Shown: positions 1 to 6,769, numbered from the stretch's first letter. The stretch: 18,175 bases of DNA from an uncultured Clostridia bacterium (GCA_937884385.1 CALGCW010000007.1:1-18175), one strand, 5' to 3'. Notes: a model not told the origin generated them from the letters alone. Made by a program: numbers and translations.

Positions 1-23
1 ATAACTTTTCCAGTTTGTCAAGG

Positions 24-48
24 CACCTGTCACCATGACAGGTGGGGG
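24..48 (+). terminator. Possible terminator hairpin of an upstream gene
   Basis: A perfect 9-bp inverted repeat (24-32 with 36-44, three-base loop) is followed by a short G run and then GTTTT. It looks like a weak intrinsic terminator for a gene lying left of the window. The T tract is short and there is a G-rich spacer, so the call is tentative. Confidence 0.3.
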
Positions 49-64
49 CTGTTTTCATCCTCTT

Positions 65-139
65 AATTCGAACCCAAAGACAGTTCAACGAAGGCAGCCT
101 TGAAATCCGATTGTCCAAACCTCTTTTGGGGTTCGAATT
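65..139. repeat. Inverted repeat upstream of the viperin-operon promoter
   Basis: AATTCGAACC at 65-74 is the exact reverse complement of GGTTCGAATT at 130-139, and the match extends a few bases inward with one bulge. The arms resemble a tRNA T-loop (GGTTCGAA), but no tRNA cloverleaf can be drawn. The repeat ends 15 bp before the -35 box of the operon promoter, so it may be an operator or an integration scar. No coding region is seen in 1-154. Confidence 0.4.
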
Positions 140-154
140 TCTTGCAGCACTGTA

Positions 155-183
155 TTGACAATCCAAAGAAAATTTGATATAAT
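155..183 (+). promoter_or_regulatory. Sigma-A promoter of the RNase III-viperin-Smr operon
   Basis: A perfect TTGACA at 155-160 and a perfect TATAAT at 178-183 are separated by 17 bp. This is a textbook housekeeping promoter, predicting transcription from about position 190. It is the only strong promoter seen before the three-gene operon. Confidence 0.85.
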
Positions 184-189
184 ATTTAT

Positions 190-384
190 TGCAGAAGACG
201 ATGGCTGTACTTTTTTGCAGATGCGGAGTATGTATTGCTTTGTTGAATACAAGATGTTGCTATTCAACCCAACTCTTCAAGAAACTATCGGTGACGACAT
301 TATCTATATAATCTCGAAACCTCCTGAGGATTCTGCATACGGATCATACCGTTCCACAACAGAATCTAATAGGAGGCTATTACT
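190..384 (+). promoter_or_regulatory. Structured 5' leader with ribosome-site-masking hairpin
   Basis: About 195 nt separate the predicted transcription start from the first ATG. Positions 242-249 (GTTGAATA) pair perfectly with 261-268. Nearer the gene, CCTCCT at 320-325 can pair with the ribosome binding site AGGAGG at 371-376. Inside that, GATTCTG 329-335 pairs with CAGAATC 360-366, and ACGG 339-342 pairs with CCGT 349-352. Together they make an extended stem that would hide the start site of the RNase III gene. A 36-codon open frame (201-311) with five cysteines also lies in the leader, but its ribosome site is weak. Translational control of the operon is inferred from these pairings. Confidence 0.55.
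341..355 (+). repeat. 15-nt repeat, copy 1, inverted relative to copy 2
   Basis: GGATCATACCGTTCC ends 29 nt before the RNase III gene start. Its exact reverse complement lies at 2672-2686, before the viperin gene start. It sits in the apical part of the leader hairpin. It could be a protein operator or one strand of a long-range RNA duplex. Confidence 0.7.
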
Positions 385-2664
385 ATGTCTATGTACAGAC
401 ACAGGGATGGTCTATTTTGGCTATCCCTTTTTTCTATTCCAAGCGAAAAAGAAAAGAAACAATTACTCAAGTGGATCAATGAACGTCACATTGACTACAC
501 TGCTCAGTGGCTTGCCAGTGAAATGCTCGAATTATCCGGCATGGGACATTCCGAGTATAGAGCTGACGATCCATGTATGCAAGCCGCTTGCGAACACGTT
601 GCTCTGAAGTTTATGCTTTGCGATTCAGATCTTGCAAAAGATTTACTTAGGGAAGAAGAACTCGCAAAGGCAACCGAAGTTTACGCGAGAAAGCAATACA
701 ACAGCAAGCTGCTTCAAAAGATTTTGCATGATTTCTTGAACATTTTAATCGAAGAACGAGGAAAAAACAATCTCAGAAACCTGTTTACAATCTCAATCAT
801 CGATGAACTTCGAAAGGTTCAAGAGGAGGAAATCAACCGCACTTACGGAGCTTTGAAGAAAGCAATTGAGAAGGTTGCATCCGGTGTTAAAAGCAACTGC
901 TACTACGAAGCCGAGCACGATTTTTATGGGTTCATCACTCCCATAAACGATTCTCTGAATCAATTCCTTTTGAATAAGTTGGGATATAATTTCAACCAAG
1001 CCAACGAGCGCCACGCAGGCAATGGAATGAGTACACTTTTCTGTAATTACGAGCAGAAGGTAAGCAACAGCATTTTACAGCTTGCTTTGGTCAATGATAC
1101 GGAATTTTGGGCGAACCACGAGAACTTTGGAGTTGTAACATTTATCAACGAAATTGCAAAGTTGAACGACATTCGCCACGCAGAAAAGGTGTTATCCTTC
1201 ATCGCTGAGAATTTGCAAAAGATGCCACACATGCAACTCGTTTTTGAGCATCACTTCCCTCTTTGGATGTCTAAGCGCAACGAGCTTATAGAGAGTCTTG
1301 AAGACCAAGCATTCAGATTCGCTTTCAAGCGTTTGGAATCTTATTGCGACTTGTCTATCGTAAAGTCAGTACCACTTTGCTATCCAATGAGCAAAGCAGA
1401 ACCTGCTTTCTTTGAAATCGGTCAACGCGTTTGGGAGCATTTTATTCGCGATTACAATTATCCCAATGATTATGAAACCGTTGCAAAATATCTTTCAAAT
1501 GAGGTGAAGCACTTTATATTGGGAGAGACGCACGAACATAACGATATAGCCGTTATTCTCGATGCTGCACCTTTCAGATATTCCGCAGATAATGAAGATA
1601 GACGACTTTTCACGGCTTATCATCCCGATTGTTTCTCTTTCGAAAACATATGGAAGCGCGTATACCTGAAGGCTTATGCTGTTACTCTTCTTTCAGGTGA
1701 CGAACAAATGCAATTTTCCTATCTGCAAAGAATCTTTGTGGATTTGATAAAAGCAATCGAGAGAAGAATTGGAATTTGCACTGTTCATCAGCTTGATACG
1801 TCAACCCGAGACAAGCATTTTGAAGAGCTGAAGCAAATTCTCGGCACATACGATGTCAATGTAACCGAAGAACACAAGAGCGATTACATCATTTCCTTGC
1901 TTGATCGCGATACCGCGCTCATTGAGGAAGCTGAATCCTTCCCTGTTCTTGAACAAATCGGTGATGCGATATACGGTCTTGCCGCAGCAGAGCTACTGTT
2001 CTATGATCCCGATACCGAAGGCATGGCAGAAAAGTTTGAACACTTTACTCGCGCCGAAGCTCAGGTATTGATCTCCAAAAAGCAAGGATTTGACAAGCTT
2101 TATCTGCAAATAGGCTTGCCTGCCAAATATGTTGAATTTGATACTCTGTATTACAACATTGAGACACTCGACGAAGAAAAACTTCAAGAACTCAATCACG
2201 AGAAGTATCTTGCTGATTCACTTGAAATGATCATCGGTTCTGTTTACCGTGATTTAGGTATTGAGCAAGCCATAGGCTTCGCGAAGCAGCTACTTCTCAA
2301 AACCTTCCCGAAACAACTACGAAAAGAAGTTCGTCCAACAGAAGAAAACAAGCATAACAAAGACATCGATATGGACTATTGGTCAAGAATACTCCCTTCT
2401 CCTTGCTCTGTTATGACCGGCGAGCTTCGCACACTTTGGAATGCACTTGACAAGGTCATTCTGATTGCTTCGCTTGGCACGGACGATAAAGACAAGCGAA
2501 GATATATTACAAACAGCTTTGGCAATACGGCTATTTACGGAGAAAGTCATAACTACGGAGTAGCGTGGGCTTTCCATGATTATCTCAACAATGGACTTCT
2601 GTCCGTTTTAGAGAAATACGGCGAAACGATTCGCGATAACTACAAAAACAACAAAAAATTCTAA
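385..2664 (+). CDS. Large protein with a C-terminal-half RNase III-like domain
   Basis: This 759-residue protein has no family I can name along most of its length. Residues about 480-650 read as an RNase III catalytic domain. A signature helix VLEQIGDAIYG (E523, D527) matches the family's LEFLGDA motif, and LADSLEMIIGSVYRD (D611, E614) matches LADALEALIGAVYLD. By analogy with E. coli RNase III these supply E41, D45, D114 and E117, all conserved. The first signature glutamate (E38) is proline and the E65 position appears to be lysine. No double-stranded-RNA-binding domain is evident after it. The N-terminal 480 residues are mostly helical and unrecognised. The start at 385 has AGGAGG eight bases upstream. 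It heads an operon with a viperin and an Smr protein, so a role in antiviral RNA cleavage or self-regulation is inferred. The RNase III assignment rests on motif matches only. Confidence 0.8.
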   Translation: MSMYRHRDGLFWLSLFSIPSEKEKKQLLKWINERHIDYTAQWLASEMLELSGMGHSEYRADDPCMQAACEHVALKFMLCDSDLAKDLLREEELAKATEVYARKQYNSKLLQKILHDFLNILIEERGKNNLRNLFTISIIDELRKVQEEEINRTYGALKKAIEKVASGVKSNCYYEAEHDFYGFITPINDSLNQFLLNKLGYNFNQANERHAGNGMSTLFCNYEQKVSNSILQLALVNDTEFWANHENFGVVTFINEIAKLNDIRHAEKVLSFIAENLQKMPHMQLVFEHHFPLWMSKRNELIESLEDQAFRFAFKRLESYCDLSIVKSVPLCYPMSKAEPAFFEIGQRVWEHFIRDYNYPNDYETVAKYLSNEVKHFILGETHEHNDIAVILDAAPFRYSADNEDRRLFTAYHPDCFSFENIWKRVYLKAYAVTLLSGDEQMQFSYLQRIFVDLIKAIERRIGICTVHQLDTSTRDKHFEELKQILGTYDVNVTEEHKSDYIISLLDRDTALIEEAESFPVLEQIGDAIYGLAAAELLFYDPDTEGMAEKFEHFTRAEAQVLISKKQGFDKLYLQIGLPAKYVEFDTLYYNIETLDEEKLQELNHEKYLADSLEMIIGSVYRDLGIEQAIGFAKQLLLKTFPKQLRKEVRPTEENKHNKDIDMDYWSRILPSPCSVMTGELRTLWNALDKVILIASLGTDDKDKRRYITNSFGNTAIYGESHNYGVAWAFHDYLNNGLLSVLEKYGETIRDNYKNNKKF

Positions 2665-2671
2665 TCGAAAC

Positions 2672-2686
2672 GGAACGGTATGATCC
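2672..2686 (-). repeat. 15-nt repeat, copy 2 (reverse complement of copy 1)
   Basis: GGAACGGTATGATCC is the exact reverse complement of 341-355 and ends 27 nt before the viperin start codon, almost the same distance as copy 1 from its gene. Its 3' end (2680-2686) also forms part of the hairpin that masks the viperin ribosome site, so the two pairings exclude each other. Confidence 0.7.
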
Positions 2687-2712
2687 TCCCAAATCATTTT
2701 TAGGAGGATTAT
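2680..2712 (+). promoter_or_regulatory. Hairpin masking the viperin ribosome binding site
   Basis: In the 49-nt gap between the RNase III and viperin genes, 2680-2689 can pair with 2703-2712 over 10 bp (one G-U pair, 13-nt loop). The 3' arm contains the AGGAGG ribosome site and ends at the base before the G-free spacer of the ATG at 2714. Closed, it would block viperin translation; pairing of 2672-2686 with 341-355 would open it. This is inferred from base pairing. Confidence 0.5.
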
Positions 2713-2713
2713 T

Positions 2714-3562
2714 ATGAAAAGCTTTCATGTGGTAAATTACCGCATTACCAACCGTTGCAATTATCATTGCACCTACTGCTTCGGCAAATTTAACGGACAA
2801 AAAGATCCCACACTTGACGATGCGAAAAAGATCGTTGAAAATATTGCCTTGTATTTCACACAAAACAATATCACCGACGGAAGAATCAACTTCGCAGGCG
2901 GCGAACCGACCTTATATGAACACCTTGATAAATTGATTGACTACACAAGTTCACTTGGAATCCGGGTGTCAATCGTCACCAATGGTTCTCTGCTAACCCC
3001 TGAACGCATACATTCTTGGCAAGGTAAGGTATCCTGCATTGGAATCAGCATTGATTCCATAGATTGCGATACCAATCTTACAATCGGTAGATGCTGCCAA
3101 AATAAGGTCATATCGCTTTCTCAGTGGAGCAAGCTCGCAAAAGCTATACACGACTGCAGTATCGACTTAAAGATCAACGCAGTGGTTTCAAGGCTTAACC
3201 TCGATGAAGACCTTTCAGAACTCTATCGAGCGTTAAGCCCTAAGAAGATCAAAATGTTTCAAATGCATTTGATCGATGGCATCAACGATCAAGCCAAGCC
3301 TTACGAAATCACAGAACGCGAATTTGAATCTTTCTGTAAACGACACAAGGCATTTGAGTCGGTTATGGTAGCCGAGCCTTGTGGAAGCATGGAAAATTCC
3401 TATTTGATGGTCAATCCCGAAGGCGAATTTCAACTTAACAATAACGGTATATATCAGACCTTTGGTAATTTGAACACAACCTCTCTATCAGAGATATTGA
3501 AAACAGTTCCCTTGGATTCTGAAAAATTCAGTTCTCGCTACGTAAAGGAGGCTGTGAAATGA
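2714..3562 (+). CDS. Prokaryotic viperin (radical SAM antiviral enzyme)
   Basis: A 282-residue radical SAM protein matching the viperin core. Viperins use S-adenosylmethionine and a [4Fe-4S] cluster to dehydrate CTP (bacterial ones also GTP or UTP) to 3'-deoxy-3',4'-didehydro nucleotides, which terminate viral RNA chains. The cluster motif is CNYHCTYCF (C15, C19, C22). INFAGGEP (58-65), VSIVTNGSLL (85-94), an IGR element (124-126), LKINAVVSRLN (152-162; K153 and N155 match viperin nucleotide-binding positions) and KMFQMHLIDGIND (180-192) follow in viperin order. A C-terminal segment, NSYLMVNPEGEF, matches the viperin tail. It lacks the animal N-terminal amphipathic helix and C-terminal tryptophan, as expected for a bacterial form. 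AGGAGG precedes the ATG, and its stop overlaps the next start by 4 bp (ATGA). Which nucleotide it uses cannot be told. The nucleotide kinase often found beside bacterial viperins is absent. Confidence 0.9.
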   Translation: MKSFHVVNYRITNRCNYHCTYCFGKFNGQKDPTLDDAKKIVENIALYFTQNNITDGRINFAGGEPTLYEHLDKLIDYTSSLGIRVSIVTNGSLLTPERIHSWQGKVSCIGISIDSIDCDTNLTIGRCCQNKVISLSQWSKLAKAIHDCSIDLKINAVVSRLNLDEDLSELYRALSPKKIKMFQMHLIDGINDQAKPYEITEREFESFCKRHKAFESVMVAEPCGSMENSYLMVNPEGEFQLNNNGIYQTFGNLNTTSLSEILKTVPLDSEKFSSRYVKEAVK

Positions 3563-3897
3563 GCGCATATACAGAGATTAACATCAAAGAAGGTATGCCG
3601 CTTGTTTCTGAAGCAATGGATCATCTAAAGAACGCTCTTGACCGATGCCGTCGTAACAGATACAAGTGCATTCTTGTAATACACGGATATGGAAGCACCG
3701 GGAAAGGCGGAGCAATTCATGACAAGGCACGTCAATGGCTAAAGGCACAAGAACGAACCGGGAAAGTCAGATCTGTAATCTTTGGCGAAGACTTCTCTAT
3801 TTTCAATTTCAAATCGTTAGAATTGAAAAATCGGTATCGTGAACTGGAGCCGCTCATGAAGGTATGCAATCACGGTGTAACGGTGGTTGAACTCTAA
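3559..3897 (+). CDS. Small Smr-domain protein
   Basis: This 112-residue protein consists almost only of an Smr (small MutS-related) domain. The core motif appears as VIHGYGSTGKGGAI (about 41-54), equivalent to the HGxGxGxLR of the family, and the C-terminal strand NHGVTVVEL matches the usual GxGVTIVEL ending. The first Smr motif (LDLHG) is degenerate: INIKEGMP occupies its place. Smr domains nick DNA or cleave RNA, for example SmrB on collided ribosomes in E. coli. The start overlaps the viperin stop by 4 bp and AAAGGAGG lies just upstream, so it is translationally coupled. An insertion of roughly 15-20 residues before the last strand is unusual. Its function with viperin is unknown; RNA cleavage or nucleic acid binding is the simplest guess. 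Confidence 0.8.
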   Translation: MSAYTEINIKEGMPLVSEAMDHLKNALDRCRRNRYKCILVIHGYGSTGKGGAIHDKARQWLKAQERTGKVRSVIFGEDFSIFNFKSLELKNRYRELEPLMKVCNHGVTVVEL

Positions 3898-3903
3898 TAA
3901 CTT

Positions 3904-3940
3904 AAGGCGTTCGTCGCAACTTTACGACGAACGCCTTTTT
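3904..3940 (+). terminator. Intrinsic terminator of the viperin operon
   Basis: A perfect 13-bp stem (3904-3916 with 3925-3937) with an 8-nt loop is followed by a T tract. It lies 7 bp after the Smr gene stop and also faces the end of the convergent DUF6809 gene. The T run favours termination on the + strand. Confidence 0.9.
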
Positions 3941-3956
3941 CTTTGCTTACTGCGTA

Positions 3957-4235
3957 TCAATTTTTGCGCTGCTCTGATAGCGTTTCTAGCATCAACCTTC
4001 CACCCAGCTTGAAGGCATACGCGAAGATTGCTTCTTCTGCTAAGCTCGCATATTCGCTCCAGCAATCATGAAACTTTTCGAAGATTTCTTTCTGCTCGTC
4101 AGTGAAGCTTTTCTCCAAGTCCTCGTGATGCCTTGCTATGTATCCGAGAAGTTCTTTCATCTCCTTTGAGTTCGTCCGGCTATCCTCGTGCGGTATGATG
4201 TTGCCGTGCCACAGTTCTTCAATTGTTCCCTTCAT
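3957..4235 (-). CDS. DUF6809 family protein
   Basis: This 92-residue protein begins MKGTIEELWHGN and has the features I associate with DUF6809: the N-terminal TIEELW segment, a helical middle with FTDEQKEIFEKFHDCWSEY, and a C-terminal YAFKLGGRLMLE. The family is common in Clostridia and has no known function. A longer frame reaches 4271, but the ATG at 4233-4235 is preceded by GGAGGG at good spacing and gives the family's usual N terminus. It overlaps the end of the upstream small gene by 17 bp, so the two form an operon. The paralogous small gene at 16382 lacks a DUF6809 partner. Confidence 0.8.
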   Translation of the reverse strand: MKGTIEELWHGNIIPHEDSRTNSKEMKELLGYIARHHEDLEKSFTDEQKEIFEKFHDCWSEYASLAEEAIFAYAFKLGGRLMLETLSEQRKN

Positions 4236-4473
4236 CGCTGCCCTCCGTAATAGCAAAGGACGACTCATCACCGACTTGACTCGGCTTTGAATCGTCCTCT
4301 GTTATTCTTAATGCTTCTTCGATGGTATGCGCTGTCACGAGCTTCCCTATCCAATCCGCGAGCTCCTCGGTGCTCATGTTCTTTCCACGGCACTTTTCGA
4401 GATCCTTCATGACCGCTCGGAGCACCTTCTCGCTCGCTTTCGGATACATGTTTTTCAATGCTTGCAGTATCAT
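4219..4473 (-). CDS. Small conserved protein upstream of DUF6809 (copy 1)
   Basis: An 84-residue, charged, helical protein starting MILQALKNMYP, of unknown function. The chosen ATG (4471-4473) has a perfect AGGAGG seven bases upstream; the longer frame to 4536 has no such site and runs through the promoter. It is homologous to the gene at 16382-16582: both start MILQ.LK..YP, keep a hydrophobic helix and have a TEDD/REDD segment near the end. A hairpin with a 16-position stem (4257-4272 with 4283-4298) lies in its 3' end just before DUF6809. It is co-transcribed with, and overlaps, the DUF6809 gene. Confidence 0.7.
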   Translation of the reverse strand: MILQALKNMYPKASEKVLRAVMKDLEKCRGKNMSTEELADWIGKLVTAHTIEEALRITEDDSKPSQVGDESSFAITEGSDEGNN

Positions 4474-4534
4474 TTTGTTACCTCCTGTTCTTTGGTAACA
4501 CCAACAATACCACAAGTCTGATAGAAAGTCCAGC
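4451..4534 (-). repeat. Direct repeat, left copy, spanning promoter and gene start
   Basis: This 84-bp stretch aligns without gaps to 16560-16643 in the same orientation with about 10 mismatches; the first 64 bp differ at only two positions. It covers the -35 and -10 boxes, leader, ribosome site and first codons of the small gene. Most mismatches cluster at 4515-4522, inside the promoter spacer. The two copies bracket the dnd/DUF262 region about 12.1 kb apart. Confidence 0.85.
4477..4532 (-). promoter_or_regulatory. Promoter and leader hairpin of the small gene-DUF6809 operon
   Basis: On the - strand, TGGACT (4532-4527) is 17 bp from TATTGT (4509-4504), with an extended TG one base before the -10. 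GTTACC (4499-4494) can pair with GGTAAC (4482-4477), which overlaps the end of the AGGAGG ribosome site. The -35, -10 and hairpin are all kept in the second copy while the spacer has diverged, which supports a real promoter. Confidence 0.6.
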
Positions 4535-4724
4535 AATTGTCTAAAGTGTTATCAATTAAGTAACATATACTTACTATCAAACATTATCTTTCACAGAAAA
4601 ACGAAACATCCCACATTAGATAATTCGGTTTATATTATTAGCAAAGGACAATAAATTTAAATTCTAATGTTTTAATTTCCTGTGCTATTATTTACAAAAA
4701 TATATAGCATTTTTCGACAAATTA

Positions 4725-4757
4725 TGATATAATAGTTATAATATCCATTATTAGGAG
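4725..4757 (+). promoter_or_regulatory. Extended -10 promoter and ribosome site of the DUF262 gene
   Basis: TGATATAAT at 4725-4733 is a perfect extended -10 element with no good -35. A second TATAAT lies at 4737-4742. AGGAG at 4753-4757 is eight bases before the ATG. The remaining AT-rich stretch from about 4540 to 4720 holds no gene that I can support. Confidence 0.55.
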
Positions 4758-4765
4758 AATATACT

Positions 4766-6712
4766 ATGGAAATAACTTCTTTTACCACAACAGTTAGTGA
4801 TTTTTTCACTATTGCAAATAACGAAAGATCCAAATTCGATATTAGCAAAAAACAATACGTTATTCCGAAATATCAACGTGAATACAAATGGTCTTTAGAA
4901 CAGGTTAAAACGTTAATATCCGACATAAACAAACACGAGAAGTTTTTAGGAAACATTATACTCAACGAATTTCCCGACTTTTATGAAATTGTTGATGGCC
5001 AACAGCGAATCACTACACTTTTTTTGATACTCATAGCTCTTTTTAACAAAAATAAATTGCCGACCCCCTCAGGTAGAAGCGAAGAACAAAAAGAATTATT
5101 CAAATTCATCAATCATAAAGATCACGAACAAGAGATGATTGTTCTCAAAAACGAATCCATAGGAAATGATTATCTTAATATCACAGCAGACAACATAGAA
5201 TTAAATATAATTGATGCTAATGATATTTACTATCAAAAGACGACATTCCTTGATATTTTCAATTCGATTGTTGAAGAATTGAACTCAATCAATGATCTCC
5301 AGAGTTTTCAAAATAAAGTGTTAGATAGTCAACTTCTCATATTAATCGGAGATACTCGCGGAAGACACAATGACTCCATTGAGGAGGTTTTCCTTGATAT
5401 AAATTTTAAATCGAAATTACTTGACGTAGCTGATATTTTCAAAGGATATTGTTTCAAAAATTATTCTAAGAGTTCTCACGATGAATTAAAGCATCATTGG
5501 ACTAAAGTTCGAAAATATATTAAGGAGTTTGAAAAAATTGGATATTCAGATTTAGATGGACAAACATGTGAATATATCTACCATTATCTGCTTTCCAAGC
5601 CGGATTCTTATAACATACCTGCCAATCTATCTAACAATGGTATCCACTATTTAGAAAGCAAAAATCACTCTCAAACAAGAGAGATTTTAGTTGATATGGG
5701 TAATTATGGAGAGAATGTTTATAACTTTTATTCAAAATTGTATGACACCTCATATTATTTCGAAGATATTTACTCAGAAGCTGATCGGTATAAGAATAAT
5801 ATACTGGAACTTTCGATTTTAAAAAAGTTGCTAATATCCATAATAAAAAACCCCAACGCGCAATACTATAAATTCCCGCTTTTTATGGTTATTCATTACA
5901 TTAAAAAGCATGAAAACTTGAAGAATGCTCTAACATATGAGCAGTTCAAAAAATTTGTTTCTAACTACTACGCATACTCCTTTCTCTTTATAAGCAAACC
6001 TCAACACAAAAACAAATCATTGATAAACAAAACCATATTTACAGCACTATACAAATATGATTCCGGAGATTCCGCAGAAACAATTATTTCTGGAGTTATA
6101 GATGAAACAAAAACACTAAGAAAAGAATATTTGAATGAGTATTCTTTATCTCGAATTTTTGATGAAAACAAAGCATACACTTTGTATTCACTTATGGATC
6201 ACTATAGTGCGCAAGATAATTTTGTTAAAGGTATATACGAATACCCGAATTACAACAAGGAACATCTTATTATCCATGATCACAAAAAGGCAAAGGTAGA
6301 CTGGGAAGAAGATGGCAATAGCTTTAGTTTTTATTTAAAAGAGCTTCTTGGAAAAGATGGAACTAAATACTTAACAACTGTGTATAAAGGACACACGGCA
6401 AATTATATGATTCTCCCAACAGCTTTTAATGGTTCATTAGGTGTAAAAGATATTGTCACAAAAATCAACTTAATCAAAAATCACTATAATCAGCCTGGGA
6501 CAAGCATACCCAAACATATAAAGATATTTGTTGATAACATTGAAAATTTGAGCGAATACCAAAATCTTGTATCCCTAAAGAGGCAGCGAAAATCAGTACC
6601 AGAGATAACAGATGCATACAAAAAATTCGTTGAAAAATATTTTAGCGAATCGAATCTAACCGTTTTGCATACACAATTGAGCAACGGTCTGAAAACTTCA
6701 TTTTCACAATAA
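4766..6712 (+). CDS. DUF262 protein (GmrSD/SspE-like) with HNH-like C terminus
   Basis: This 648-residue protein carries an N-terminal DUF262 domain: IPKYQREYKW (33-42), then LGNIIL, then the diagnostic IVDGQQRITTLF with DGQQR at 77-81. DUF262 proteins are ParB-like NTPases of type IV restriction systems, which cut DNA with modified bases (GmrSD) or phosphorothioate (SspE). The C-terminal part has EHLIIH (499-504) and GHTANYMIL (542-550). These resemble the HNH-like DUF1524 nuclease half (EHIxPQ and GNLxLL), though weakly. It is very AT-rich, has its own promoter, and converges on the dnd operon across a shared terminator. A role as phosphorothioate-sensing effector is inferred from this position. 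It could instead be an independent restriction enzyme excluding glucosylated phage DNA. Confidence 0.85.
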   Translation: MEITSFTTTVSDFFTIANNERSKFDISKKQYVIPKYQREYKWSLEQVKTLISDINKHEKFLGNIILNEFPDFYEIVDGQQRITTLFLILIALFNKNKLPTPSGRSEEQKELFKFINHKDHEQEMIVLKNESIGNDYLNITADNIELNIIDANDIYYQKTTFLDIFNSIVEELNSINDLQSFQNKVLDSQLLILIGDTRGRHNDSIEEVFLDINFKSKLLDVADIFKGYCFKNYSKSSHDELKHHWTKVRKYIKEFEKIGYSDLDGQTCEYIYHYLLSKPDSYNIPANLSNNGIHYLESKNHSQTREILVDMGNYGENVYNFYSKLYDTSYYFEDIYSEADRYKNNILELSILKKLLISIIKNPNAQYYKFPLFMVIHYIKKHENLKNALTYEQFKKFVSNYYAYSFLFISKPQHKNKSLINKTIFTALYKYDSGDSAETIISGVIDETKTLRKEYLNEYSLSRIFDENKAYTLYSLMDHYSAQDNFVKGIYEYPNYNKEHLIIHDHKKAKVDWEEDGNSFSFYLKELLGKDGTKYLTTVYKGHTANYMILPTAFNGSLGVKDIVTKINLIKNHYNQPGTSIPKHIKIFVDNIENLSEYQNLVSLKRQRKSVPEITDAYKKFVEKYFSESNLTVLHTQLSNGLKTSFSQ

Positions 6713-6721
6713 AAAACATCT

Positions 6722-6756
6722 AAAAACACCGCCACAAATGTAGCGGTGTTTTTTTG
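6722..6756. terminator. Bidirectional terminator between DUF262 and the dnd operon
   Basis: AAAAACACCGC (6722-6732) pairs with GCGGTGTTTTT (6743-6753), with A and T tracts on either side, so it can stop transcription in both directions. It lies between two convergent genes. Confidence 0.9.
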
Positions 6757-6769
6757 GCCATTATAGTTC

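Noticed and set aside
60..140. A possible tRNA gene, because of GGTTCGAA sequences on both strands
   Set aside because: The flanking bases do not form a T-stem, and no anticodon arm or acceptor stem can be drawn on either strand.
155..607. A 150-codon frame over the promoter, leader and start of the RNase III gene
   Set aside because: Its first codon is the TTG of the -35 box and it lacks a ribosome site; the real gene lies in another frame.
2714..3562. Reading the radical SAM protein as a peptide-modifying (SPASM/RiPP) maturase
   Set aside because: There is no C-terminal cysteine-rich SPASM region and no precursor peptide nearby, and the motif order matches viperin throughout.
4560..4580. 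A shared operator between the DUF262 promoter and dndB
   Set aside because: Only about nine or ten bases match in AT-rich DNA, and the site is some 150 bp from the DUF262 -10 element; not enough to call as a feature.
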